A stretch of 64,000 nt of DNA from Dioscorea cayenensis subsp. rotundata (lineage: Eukaryota > Streptophyta > Magnoliopsida > Dioscoreales > Dioscoreaceae): positions 19,255,501-19,319,500 of the forward strand of contig NC_052474.1 in NCBI RefSeq assembly GCF_009730915.1. The letters are read 5' to 3'. The notes beneath the pieces were generated by a model. It worked only from the letters and a program-made list of their open reading frames with translations, did not search any database and was not told where the DNA came from. This document shows, in pieces, positions 14,617 through 25,400 of this stretch (the stretch's first letter is position 1; every line of letters begins with the position of its first letter). The translations under genes and the position numbers were made by a program.

Positions 14617-15127
14617 CTCAAAGATATTTGTATAATATGGTTTTACTTCTTTTTTTTTTTTTACTCTGCTTCTGCCCCCAAATAAAGTATGAATTAAATT
14701 ATCTTTTCTTTACTTACCTTTATTACATTTTATGAAATCTTCTAAAACCCTCGTCCAAGCAAAGCATTAGTTGGAGAAGATGCATTTATTTTATGGCTTA
14801 TTTCTGATGGAATATTACGCAATTCACAGAGATCATGCTTTGTTAAATTCTCTGATAATTAGGCTTTCCTGTCACGTCTCCGGCACACGCTCATTATTAT
14901 GTCAATTAATTTTGATTCATATAGTATAATCCTGTTGTCCTTTACCACTTAAATTCCAGCCTTTAAATAAATAACGCATTCGAAATTGGAGATTATTATT
15001 ATTATTGAGAAAAAAAAAATCATATCAAAAGTGGGCATCTACTTTAACAAGCAATCCATCTAGTTAAGAAATAGTTTTAAAAATCAAGTTATTTTAGTAA
15101 TAAATGTATTTTTCCCCTTGCTAATTT

Positions 15128-15343
15128 TTTTTTTTAATAATAGATGATAAACATTTTTTTTTAATGAATATAAACAGATCTAAACAAATGATTAAACCTC
15201 GAATATACAATATAAGTATAAAAAAATTCGGGATGAACAGATGATGACGATCAGAAAACGAGATTGTTGGGAGAGATTTGAACCCATGACCTCCCTCTTA
15301 CACTTTGATGTCATACCGTTGGGCTATCCAATGGTTGACAAGC
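15128..15343 (-). mobile_element. tRNA-derived SINE, copy A, with 9-bp target duplication
   Basis: On the minus strand this reads as a tRNA-like head with an A box (TAGCCCAACGG) and a B box (GGTTCAAATCTC), then an unrelated body, and a 3' end CATCTATTATT followed by an A run. The perfect direct repeat TGCTAATTT lies on both sides (15119-15127 and 15344-15352), which is the mark of target-primed insertion. A second copy of the same family lies near 54.9 kb and shares the head, the GGGATTTTTATAC-like body and the tail. It does not code for protein. Confidence 0.8.
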
Positions 15344-15499
15344 TGCTAATTTATTACTAATATTTTCCCTATATTTTTTATCATGTTTATTATAAAATAT
15401 ATAAATATTTCAAAATAATACTAACATATTATTATTTATAACTATTTTTCTCTCGACGTTCCTCATCGAGCGAGCTCAGGAGCTTCATCGCCGGAGTTC

Positions 15500-17680
15500 A
15501 TGGCGTCTTCGTCTTCGTCGTCGACGAGGATCGAGAAGGTCCGAAGGATCTTCGACCGCTTCGATTCTAACAACGATGGAGGTCTTGATCGCTCGGAAAT
15601 GGCGGAGCTTGTGGTGGCAGTGAACCCCTCGGTGCCCTTCACTCCGGACCAGATCTCCTCCATCGTCGACGAGGTCTTCCGCTCTTACTCCGACTTCGTC
15701 TCTGATCCTCATGCCGGCCTCTCCCTTCCCGGCCTTCTCCGCACTTACGACGACGGCGCCGGCGATCTAGACCGTGACCTCGCCGCCCTCAATCTCAGCG
15801 ATTTCCCTAACTCTAGCTCAACCGCGAGCCCCTCCTGGATCTCCTCCACCAATCAAGGCATCATCCATGAATCTACCAGGAAAACCATCCACGACCTCGA
15901 GTCCCTAATCAGAACCCGCCTCATTGCTTCAAATCGATCGAGAAACCCTAGAAATCCCAATGAATGGAGTTCAGAGAGCGCCTGGTCGGCGGACCTTAGC
16001 GCCATTTACACCTCAAAGTCCAGCGATTGCAAGACATTCTTGAAAGCTTTGAACGAGATCCGAGCTCATGTGGATCTCTCTCCGACTACCGATGAAGCTT
16101 TCAATGGCCACATGGCCATTGGCCGGACTCTCTACGACCACAAGCTCTTCTCTGAGTCCATTCACAGCTTCACTCGCTCATCGGACCTCCGTCCCTCCGA
16201 CGCCCGGCCACACTTCCACAAAGGCAACGCCTTGTGGTCTCTCGGCCGCACCTCCGAGGCTCGTCAGTCCTATTCCATCGCATTAGAAGCTTCCGAGGCT
16301 GATGCTCTCCAATGGTCATCACTGCTTCCCCAAATCCATGTCAATTTGGGCATAGCTATGGAGAGCGATGGATTACTAATCAATGCAGCAGAGCATTACC
16401 GTGAAGCTGCCATCCTTTGCCCAACCCATTACCGAGCTCTGAAACACCTCGGCAGTGCTTTGTTCGGTGTCGGTGACTATCGCTCCGCCGAGAAGGCACT
16501 GGAGGCTGCAGTGTCCCTCAGCCTCAACTTTGCCGATGCACATTGTGATCTTGGCTCTGTTTTGCATGCAATGGGCGACAATGACCGTGCCTTTGCTGCG
16601 CTGCAGCGTGCTATTGATTTGAATCCTGATCATTTGGATGCTCTGTATAATCTTGGAGGTTTGTTCATTGATGCAGGGAGGTATCAAAGAGCTGTTGAAA
16701 TGTATGGGAGGGTGATCAGTCTCCGTCCTGATCACTGGCGCGCTCATCTCAACCGGGCTGCAGCATTGTTAGGCGCCGGAGAGGCTGAGGAAGCGAAGAA
16801 AGCATTGAATGAGGCTTTCAAGCTGACAAAGAGATTGGAGTTGTATGATGCTATCTCGCATTTTAAAAATGGTGGTGCCGAGTTTATCGTTGTTGATGCT
16901 GCGAAATTCCTGCCGGGGAATGGTAAGACGATGTCCCCTGAACATTTATCGGATGCTCTGAGGATTCGAAATGTGCAGAAGATGGCAAAGTTGGGGAGAT
17001 GCAGTGTGATGGTTTGGAAAGATGAGATTGGAAAACAGAGTTTGCATGAGAGGAAATTGAGGAAGTCTGAATTGGAGATTATTCTTCGGAAACATCTTTG
17101 TTTTCTTCAGCCAGAGTGCTTTCAGAGCGCCGTGAAGGCTGTCGATGAGAAGGTTTTGGTGGCTTTGGATGTTACAGGCTCAGGGAAGGTAGACCTTGGC
17201 ATGTTCATTGCAATTGTTGCGCCTATTTGTGCAGGCTCAGCGGAGAAGCGAAAACGGGCAGCATTTGATGCTCTTCGGTGGCGTTCGACAAAATACGAAT
17301 ATCAGGGAGAGATTGCAAAGGTGGATGCTGCTGTTTATCTGAGGTACATGAGGGCAATCTACTACCCTTCACAAATGCTCACTGATATGATGGAAGGTTA
17401 TGAAGAAGAACATGAGAAGATGATGATTTCATTCCATGAATTTGTTGATATGTTTGATGACATTGATTATGGTTTTGGAATCTTGAATGCTTTGATGAAG
17501 CTTGAGGATGCTGAGATAGTATACAATAAGAGCAAACAATGCTGCAGTGTTTGTAAGTATAGAATCACTGGATTGATGTTCAGGGAGACTACATCTTCAA
17601 AGTTTCGGTTGTGTTCCAGTTGTTACAGTGAGTGCAAGGTTCCCAAAGCTTATCAGAAAGAAGAATATAAGTTCAAATGA
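15500..17680 (+). CDS. EF-hand and TPR repeat protein (At1g05150/At2g32450 type)
   Basis: An uninterrupted 726-codon frame. The N-terminus has a canonical EF-hand calcium loop at residues 22-33 (D22, N24, D26, G27, E33). From about residue 200 to 450 there are consecutive tetratricopeptide repeats, with signatures such as ALWSLGRTSEA, HLGSALFGVGDY, DALYNLGGLFIDAGRY and HLNRAAALLGAGEAEEA. A second EF-like segment (DVTGSGKVDLGMF) lies further on, and the C-terminus carries two CxxC pairs (CSVC and CSSC) that could bind a metal. The layout matches the plant family of calcium-binding TPR proteins, whose biochemical role is not established. No intron is needed. The first 1.2 kb is much more GC-rich than the flanks. 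The start is the first ATG after a GC-rich leader and is immediately followed by a Ser run and the EF-hand, as in relatives. Confidence 0.9.
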   Translation: MASSSSSSTRIEKVRRIFDRFDSNNDGGLDRSEMAELVVAVNPSVPFTPDQISSIVDEVFRSYSDFVSDPHAGLSLPGLLRTYDDGAGDLDRDLAALNLSDFPNSSSTASPSWISSTNQGIIHESTRKTIHDLESLIRTRLIASNRSRNPRNPNEWSSESAWSADLSAIYTSKSSDCKTFLKALNEIRAHVDLSPTTDEAFNGHMAIGRTLYDHKLFSESIHSFTRSSDLRPSDARPHFHKGNALWSLGRTSEARQSYSIALEASEADALQWSSLLPQIHVNLGIAMESDGLLINAAEHYREAAILCPTHYRALKHLGSALFGVGDYRSAEKALEAAVSLSLNFADAHCDLGSVLHAMGDNDRAFAALQRAIDLNPDHLDALYNLGGLFIDAGRYQRAVEMYGRVISLRPDHWRAHLNRAAALLGAGEAEEAKKALNEAFKLTKRLELYDAISHFKNGGAEFIVVDAAKFLPGNGKTMSPEHLSDALRIRNVQKMAKLGRCSVMVWKDEIGKQSLHERKLRKSELEIILRKHLCFLQPECFQSAVKAVDEKVLVALDVTGSGKVDLGMFIAIVAPICAGSAEKRKRAAFDALRWRSTKYEYQGEIAKVDAAVYLRYMRAIYYPSQMLTDMMEGYEEEHEKMMISFHEFVDMFDDIDYGFGILNALMKLEDAEIVYNKSKQCCSVCKYRITGLMFRETTSSKFRLCSSCYSECKVPKAYQKEEYKFK

Positions 17681-18220
17681 ATGCAAGATTGAGTGAATCC
17701 TCTGGTGAGTTATCTCTTGTATATTCTCTTCTTTTCTTGTAGATAAATAACTTTACAGTGAGTTTTTTTGTTGGAAAGATCTCATATATGAGTTTTGGAT
17801 TGTTTCAATGATTCATTTATTTGTTTATCTCATCTAATGCTCTTTTCAAATGTTTTTCATGCTTGTCTTGTGTGGTTGAAGCTTCCTGTTTATCATATTA
17901 AGTAATATCTACAAATCAGAGCTTTTGTCTCATCTCTAATGATTAAACATCATGATCAAAATGAAAATGGAAACCAGTCTCTTCAACATCAAAAGTTCAC
18001 ATTAGCTTAGAAATCTTCACATCATATATAGTTCCACACTATAATTCACATGACCATAAACAAATAAACAAGTGTCTTTGTCATAGAAAACAAATAGCAC
18101 CAGATAACAACTTTTCAGAGAAAGGGAAAACAACTGAATGCATTGCAAACATAGGCATGCATTTTATTTTAAGTAACACATGACTAAATTCATATCCGGG
18201 GACATCTCCCTCCGAAGAGT
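17681..18220. other. Convergent intergenic region
   Basis: The 3' untranslated regions of the TPR gene (plus) and the SPI-1-like gene (minus) face each other here. The sequence is AT-rich with T-rich runs near 17730-17830. No further gene or structured repeat is visible. Confidence 0.5.
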
Positions 18221-19915
18221 TCACACAGCACCAAAGTGGCGGATGGTGCCGAGACCAACGCTGCTGTGGCTGGCGGTGGGAGAATGCAGATGGAGGGTTC
18301 TGCTGGGGACAACCTGAAGAACACCTGGTTTATCTGCAAAATCCAATTTATCCATTAAATGATGAATATGCAAACATGATCTCCATATATATATATGATC
18401 AATGTTTTCAACCAAAAGGGCCTCCTCCACTCAGCAAGTATATATTATAAAATAGACATTTTGGAGTGCATGCTGTAGTTGCAAAGGAACTCAAAAGTGC
18501 AGACAAATTTTGGAACAAGCTTCTGCAGGTGATTGGTTTTGTAGATAAACAATGTCTAGGAGAATTTCTTAAAACAATTATTACCAAATAGCTTAAGTCA
18601 AATACAAATGTCAAACAACATTCTTAGAGGACAAGAAGTAGGAACCATTTCCAAAAGGACAAAACAAATTAATCCATCAATATATAACTCCAAAGAAGAG
18701 AATCATGTGTATTGTAAAAGGAGCCAGAATAGAAGCAATTGATTTTGGTCTCAGTAAAAACCAGCCATGAAAAAACAAAACTTGATCTTGGTCTCCAAGA
18801 AGTACTATCAGATGAAGAAGAACAGATGATAAATTTAAATAATCACACAGAGTAATCAACCATGGATCAAAGTGATGTATAAACATAAATTATTCAACTA
18901 GAAACTTTGTAACAAGATCTAGAAAACCAGAATTATAGTTCAGAATCAAACCTAGAAACTATCTAATTAAAGCTTCATCACAGACAAACACAATGTTTTC
19001 ACAAAAAAATAAGTGAAGACATGAAAATTCAAAGACCCAAGGTTGCAAAAAAAATTATCAATTAATCTCTTTATACCAACGAACTCATCCAACAGTACCA
19101 ATGAAACATATATGCATTAAAAAAAACCTAAACTTTCAACAAAAAAGAATATAATATCTACCAATTAATCCAAAAAAAAAAAATTTCTTGACAAAGATTA
19201 TAAAACAAATCAATTCATAAATTAAAATCTCCCTCTCTTGAGATCAAGAAACTTATCTGATAAAAACAAGAACTCATTGAAATCATACTTGCATCAGTCT
19301 TATATTTTTTATTTTTTTGGGAAAAAAAACCCCTAAAATCAAAGAAGAAAAACCTCAAAAACAATCAAAGAAAAATAAGAAGAAGAAGCAACCAACTCAC
19401 TTGACATCTCCTCCACCTGCTTCGGAGTAAGCTTCGCCGAGAACCCACTCGCCGCGTGCGAGTAGCTATACACCAGCGCCTCCTTCGCCGCATCCTCACT
19501 ACCCAATCCCCCAAATCAAACAACCAAAACCATCAGAATCCCATATCTCTCAAACCCCCAAACCCAAAACTTCAATCCCTAAAACCCAACCAACCAACCA
19601 ATCAATCAATCAATCAATCAAAACACAAAGATCAAACCTTCCTAAAACGGAGGCAAGCGTGCGGACATGGTAGTCCTCAGGAACCTCCCCCTCCGGCGGC
19701 TGCTCAACATACACGATGTGCACGGCCGCAGCGCCTTCCTCCACCGCACCAGCTTGCTTCTGCGACTCCCCCGCCACATCGGCTTGCTTCTGCGGCTCCT
19801 CCACCACATTGACTTGCTTCTGCGGCTCCTCCGCCATGGATCCAAGCAACAACGCCGGCGAAAAGCACAAGACGATGATCAAAAGTAGAGAAAACGGCGA
19901 AGAGCTCTTCTTCAT
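18221..19915 (-). CDS. SPI-1: Subtilisin propeptide-like inhibitor (inhibitor I9, SPI-1 type)
   Basis: Three exons on the minus strand: 19915-19638, 19498-19401 and 18333-18221. Together they give 489 bp and 162 aa with consistent phases. Residues 1 to about 25 form a hydrophobic signal peptide (LLLIIVLCFSPALLL), so the product should enter the secretory pathway. A linker with three 10-residue repeats based on E-P-Q-K-Q follows. The I9 fold then starts at AVHIVYVEQPPEG and continues through HVRTLASVLGSEDAAKEAL, YSYSHAASGFSAKLTPKQVEEM and KPGVLQVVPSRTLHLH. This is the subtilase propeptide domain without a protease. Arabidopsis SPI-1 of the same plan is a stable inhibitor of a subtilase, so the same role is inferred here. 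The protein ends in a short SHSSVGLGTIRHFGAV tail. An alternative start at the second Met (about 19837) would remove the signal peptide. The exon structure is well supported; the gene symbol is by family resemblance. Confidence 0.88.
19749..19838 (-). repeat. 30-bp tandem repeat inside the SPI-1-like gene
   Basis: Three in-frame copies of a 30-bp unit encode the EEPQKQ-type repeats between the signal peptide and the I9 domain. Copies differ by a few bases. The repeat adds a flexible Gln/Lys/Glu-rich linker and does not touch the inhibitor fold. Confidence 0.75.
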
Positions 19916-19942
19916 CTCTCAACGCTCGGTTTTCAATTCGTT

Positions 19943-19951
19943 TATTTATAG
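19943..19951 (-). promoter_or_regulatory. TATA box of the SPI-1-like gene
   Basis: On the minus strand the motif CTATAAATA lies only about 28 bases before the first ATG of the frame. Plant start sites usually lie 25-35 bases after the TATA box, so the leader would be extremely short or absent if this box is used. Confidence 0.5.
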
Positions 19952-20950
19952 AGTTTTGAGTTCTTCGCCGCGAAGTATGGGATCCTAACGGTGTGATCAC
20001 CGCCCGGTGAGTGTAAAGTTGTAAACTGACTTTTGGATTTATTTCATAATTTAATTATTATTTTAGAAATTATTTAATTTTAAATTATTTGAACAGACAA
20101 CTAATTTATGAGGCAATTTAAAAAAAAATTATAAAAAAAGGGCTAAATTTTCTCTATTGGATTTTATTTAACAATTTGTTCTTAATTGTTTTGAAATGTT
20201 TTAATATACAAGATCAACTAATTATAATTACGAATAATTTTTTGAGGATTAATGTTGAATTTAATTTTGAACGAAAGAGGGTTGATAAAATTGTTAAATG
20301 GGAAAAACGAGAAGCATTTAATAATTTTATATTTTAAAAAAATTAATAATTGGAAAATTATATAAGCATCAACATTGTTGAGGATCCAAGAATTATTTAT
20401 TCAATAATTATTTATATATATATTTTTCAATTATTCCCTCCTATCAACATCAATATATCCCTCAACTATGTATTTATTTATTTATTTATTTATTTTTGGT
20501 TTCTTAAAAACCATCGAGGTACCCAAAGTTTTGTTAAGGGTAAACCTTTATGAGAAAATTTTTTTTTTATATAGAATTGCTTGCTTAGCAATCCAAACAT
20601 GTATCACTTGGACCATGCCATTGGTAACCATGTAATTAAATTTCACTCATACTTATAATGATAGATACAATTTTAAACAAATCAATATAAATCTTTAATT
20701 AAGTTCTCCTACAACATAATTATATGTAAAAAAGCTAATGGAATTGGTCTAATTAATAATTATATGAAAAAAAAAGTTAATGGAATTAGTCTAAGTGATA
20801 GGCTTCGTTCAAATGTGAAAGATACAATTTTTTTTTATTATACATCAAGAATGTGTATGAAATAAAAAATTAATAATTTAGTCTACACATCCTCATCCAA
20901 TGATATAGAATTTGAATAGCAATAATATATTCACAACTGTTACCATCACT
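19952..20950. other. AT-rich intergenic sequence
   Basis: Low-complexity AT-rich DNA upstream of the SPI-1-like gene, including a (TTTA)n run at about 20468-20493. No gene or complete mobile element recognised. Confidence 0.4.
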
Positions 20951-20951
20951 A

Positions 20952-21510
20952 CACCTAGAGATGATAATCTGTATCTTACCTGATGGATATACCCGTATTC
21001 GGTCAAAGAGGGTAATACCCTCTTAACGGAGTACGAGTACTACGCTAAGGGTTTTATCCATTATTTTTTGAGCAGGTATGAATCAAATAAGAGTATGCCT
21101 CTACTCTACCCAAACCCGTTGAAGAGAATACAGATTTTGTAAAATTCTTACATGTACCCATACCCTCATATATATATATATATATATATAATTTTTTATT
21201 ATTAATTATGTAAATTTGAATTTATGGACATATGTTTAAATATGATATTGTAATAGATTATAATTTTTTTTATTATTATTAGTATTTAAATTTAATTCAA
21301 TAATTTGAACAATGGGTAAATATAAAAATATAGATTTTTTTACTCTAAAGGATATGAGGATATGAATAAAAGTAAAAATATATAAAAGTAAAAATATAAA
21401 TTTTTCTTACCCTAAAAAAGTACGAATAAAAGTATAAATATAGGATAGAGGTTATACATAAAAATTTTAACATATTTTATTTATACCCAACCTATTTCCA
21501 TCTCTGGCTG
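20952..21510. mobile_element. Probable hAT-like non-autonomous element
   Basis: The left end (CACCTAGAGATGATAAT) and the reverse complement of the right end (CAGCCAGAGATGGAAAT) match at most positions and begin with CA, as hAT ends do. The inside has recurring 'tacccata' and 'gggta' words, seen in many plant elements of this kind, and a (TA)n run near 21170. I could not find a convincing 8-bp target duplication, so the family call is tentative. Confidence 0.35.
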
Positions 21511-21635
21511 CCCAGCATCCACATTGACTTTTCAAATAAATGGTGAATACTGACTGGCGATGAATGCTCGGGTGATAAAAAATTTTCACATCTAGTCCTG
21601 TAAAGGTAAATATTTGCATTTATAAACTCATACTC

Positions 21636-21952
21636 GGTTAATTTTTTTGATAAATCACTCAACTTTATCGAAATATCGGTTCTTTCATCGAATTTTTGGT
21701 TTGTTTACAAAGTCATTTTCCATTTACAAAGTCACTTACTGAGATTAACATCACACAATCGATACTCGAGTGGCATTGACGCTTTGTCGTCACCTGGCAA
21801 CTGGACAACGTTAATCCATCGAATTTTGGGACTGCGTCGGTGAAACGATGTCAAATGACTTTTAATGAAGATTTCAAACAAAACCAAAAATTCAAATCGG
21901 AAAGAAACCCGATATTTCAACAAATTTGAGTGATTTATCAAAAAAATTAACC
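21636..21952. mobile_element. 317-bp Mutator-type MITE
   Basis: The ends are inverted repeats of about 60 bp: GGTTAATTTTTTTGATAAAT on the left and its reverse complement on the right, with similarity continuing inward (CACTCAA, GAAATATCGG, AATTTTTGGTTT). The flanks CTCATACTC (21627-21635) and CTCATACTT (21953-21961) are a 9-bp target duplication with one change. A 9-bp duplication and long terminal inverted repeats point to the Mutator superfamily. It has no coding capacity. Confidence 0.75.
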
Positions 21953-22260
21953 CTCATACTTTATATATATATATATATATTTAAAAATAAATAAATAAAT
22001 AAATAAATAAAACCTGAGTGGATGATTGTACCACCCAAATGGCGTCGTCGTCTTCCGCATTTGCCTGCTAACAAACTCTTAATTATTAAGAAAAAAATAA
22101 AAGCAAATAAATAAAATATAAATTAAAGCACATCGCCATCTCGATCTCAATCTCTTCAATGAATATAAATAAAAAAAAATTTGCATAATGACAGTAACCT
22201 CTAAATAATTTTTTTTAAAAATAAAAAAAGGAAAAAAAGAAATCCACAGCGGACGCTACG

Positions 22261-22401
22261 ATGCCGACGAGCGATGGCGGCGACGCAGGCGCCGACGAGA
22301 CCCCAAACCCTAACCCTAGCGCCGGGAAAGCACGCGCCGCAGCTCAAGAAGTCCAAGACTATCACGGCAGCGGACGGCGCCGTTGCAACCGTTGGAGCTA
22401 A
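22261..22401 (+). promoter_or_regulatory. Possible upstream ORF overlapping the POLLUX start
   Basis: An ATG 13 bases before the POLLUX start codon opens a different frame of 46 codons that stops at 22399-22401, inside POLLUX exon 1. If the transcript includes it, it could reduce initiation at the main start, which has the better context (gcgATGG). Whether it is in the mRNA is not known. Confidence 0.35.
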
Positions 22402-25400
22402 CTTGCAGAGGTCCTCACCCTTGGCCGCTGTCCGGCGCTCTTCCACTTCACCGCTTAACCTCACTGTCGCTGTAGATGATCCCTCCGATGCTCCGTCCAC
22501 TGCTGCTGGCGGGGGAGTTCTAGATCGTGATTGGTGCTATCCATCCTTTCTTGGCCCCTATCCTTCCCGCCCTCGCCCTCCGCCGCAGCATAAGAAGAAG
22601 CAGCCGGATCCATTGCCGATCCCGACGCGGCGAGGTTCGGCTTTCCAGAAACCACCGGATCGAGCTCTAAGAGGCAAGCCTCTGAGATCCTTTGAGGAGG
22701 GAGAGAAGAAGGAAACGAAAGGAGGTATTAGTCTTGATGAACGGAAGCCGGCCTTGGTTTCTTCTCCGGCGCCTCGTTCTCCGGCTTGTAAATCTCGCGG
22801 GCTTTCCGTTTCGCTGGTTTTTTTCACTGTATGTGTTAAAGATCCCAACTTTTTTCTCATTTTCCCACTAATTTCCTCTTCGTTGGCTACTTCCCAGATT
22901 TGTTTGCATCTCTATGTCATTTATTGCGTGGTTCGTTACAAACCCTAATTTTGCGCTCCATTTCCGGGAAAAGTTACCATTTTTAGCAAATTTTAACATT
23001 TTCCACTTAAAGTTTCCATTTTGGTCATTTTGGATGTAAATGCATTTCGGACTATGTATTTATTGCAGCTCGTCGTGACGCTAATTTGGTGCGGCTTCGT
23101 TGCCATCTCTCAGAGAAATAGAATTTTAGAACTAGAGGTATTTGGCATCGTCTCCATGAATTTCTGAATTTAAATACTCTTTGGAAGAGTCTTTTCTGGG
23201 GGGGCCTTAATGTTGGATCTCTTGGCAGGAAGAGATTCTTAACTTGCGTAGAATTTGTAATGGGAGCTGTGTTGATGACTGTGATAGCACTAGAGTTTTG
23301 CAGTATGAGGATAGAGATTTGGTTTCGTATTTTGGTAGTGTTGACGGTAGGATTGTGGCTCTGTACACTGTGGTGCTCTCACTAGCAACACCATTCTTTC
23401 TATTCAAGTACCTTGATTACATTCCAAGGATAAAGTCCCCTGCTAAGGACTCAAAGAATAATGACGAGGAGGTTCCTTTGAAGAAGAGAATTGCTTACAG
23501 GGTGGATGTGTTCTTCTCTGTATATCCATATGCAAAGCTACTTGCACTTCTTTTTGCGACTATACTTCTCATTTGCTTTGGAGGACTAGCATTATATGGG
23601 GTTGGTGATGGCAGTCTCTCTGAAGCCCTCTGGTTGTCTTGGACCTTTGTGGCGGACTCCGGGAACCATGCTGATAGAGAAGGTGTTGGGCCAAGGATTG
23701 TTTCAGTGTCAATCAGTTCAGGGGGCATGCTTATATTCGCCATGATGCTGGGCCTTGTGTCAGATGCCATTTCGGAGAAGGTGGATTCTTGGCGTAAGGG
23801 AAAAAGCGAGGTGATTGAGAGAAATCATATACTAATCCTAGGATGGAGTGACAAGCTGGTAAGCTCCTTGATCTACTATCTCATTTTTTTCGTTTGCATT
23901 AGAGAAAGTTCTTTTCTCAATAAATTTAGTTGGCGTGCATATATTTGTTGCTACAATCATAGTTTGGGGCCTTCATTTGCTGTCTACATTTCTTTTCTGT
24001 GTACGGTGGATGCTTGTGTTAAAGTGCTTATTGTTTTAGAAATCAACTAATTTTGTTCTACAAATACTTTAAACACTAAACTGGAGAATTGTAACCAAAC
24101 TTTATAATTGCATCATGTTTACTTGTCTGTGAAATTATGATTGGTTTATCCTTGGCTAATTGTTTGAATTGTCCTTGACAGGGCTCCCTTCTCAAGCAGT
24201 TAGCAATTGCAAATAAGAGTATTGGTGGTGGTGTGATTGTTGTGCTAGCAGAAAGGGACAAGGAAGAAATGGAAATGGACATAGCAAAGCTTGAATTTGA
24301 CTTCATGGGAACATCTGTTATTTGCAGGAGTGGAAGTCCTCTGATACTTGCTGACTTGAAAAAGGTAAATTTGGCAAAGATCATGTGAAATGCTAAACAA
24401 TGTTCTGCCGGAACTTCTCAAACAACGCTTCTAATTATTTGGCTTAACATTGTAATGTGACAGGTTTCGGTTTCCAAAGCTCGTGCCATCATTGTGTTGG
24501 CAGCTGATGAAAATGCAGATCAAGTCAGTAGTGTTGCTTCTATTTCTTTTGGAACTACAGCCTTTTGCATTCCTCACCCTAACCTTCTTCCTTATATGTC
24601 ATACTCTCCTCAACTAGAGTGATGCTCGTGCTTTGCGGGTTGTGCTGAGCCTTACTGGTGTAAGAGAGGGATTGAGAGGTCATGTTGTTGTAGAAATGAG
24701 TGATCTTGATAATGAGCCCTTAGTAAAACTTGTGGGAGGTGAACTAATTGAAACAGTTGTTGCTCATGATGTGATTGGGCGTTTGATGATCCAATGTGCT
24801 CTCCAACCTGGTCTTGCACAAGTTAGTTCAGTTACTATCTTCTTATGCAGCAATTTAATCTGGTTTCTTGATCATTAGATATTTTATATTTATTTAAGTT
24901 GTGTTCATTTGCTGTATTTTATTCTCAGGAATTCAGTCCGAAAAAATCATTCTTCTTTTGCAGATATGGGAAGATATTTTAGGGTTTGAGAATGCTGAGT
25001 TTTATATCAAGAGGTGGCCTGAGTTGGATGGCATGCGTTTTGAGGATGTGTTGATTTCATTCCCTGATGCAGTACCTTGTGGAGTTAAGGTTGCTGCCAA
25101 TGGTGGAAAGATCATAATAAATCCTGATGATAGTTATGTTTTAAAAGAAGGTGATGAAATCCTTGTGATTGCTGAGGATGATGATACATATTATCCAGGA
25201 CCCATACCAGAGGTGATCTTTCCTAGCCTTATCGATTCAAGACCCACTTTCTATAAGCAATGTCTTTGAATTTGGTGGTGTGACGCTCTCTAAGAATAAC
25301 AAATCACTCACATCTATGAAGTAATGAGCAAGTCATATTCTGTTTTATTCTCAGTTCCTGCGACGCTGTTCATTTAAAAATAAAAACATTCTTTGGTTTC

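Noticed and set aside
13546-14685. Long open frames across the N run on both strands
   Set aside because: They exist only because N codons contain no stops; the known bases at the edges are not coding-like.
20952-21510. 8-bp target duplication for the hAT-like element
   Set aside because: Flanks CATCACTA and CCCAGCAT do not match, so the element boundaries remain uncertain.
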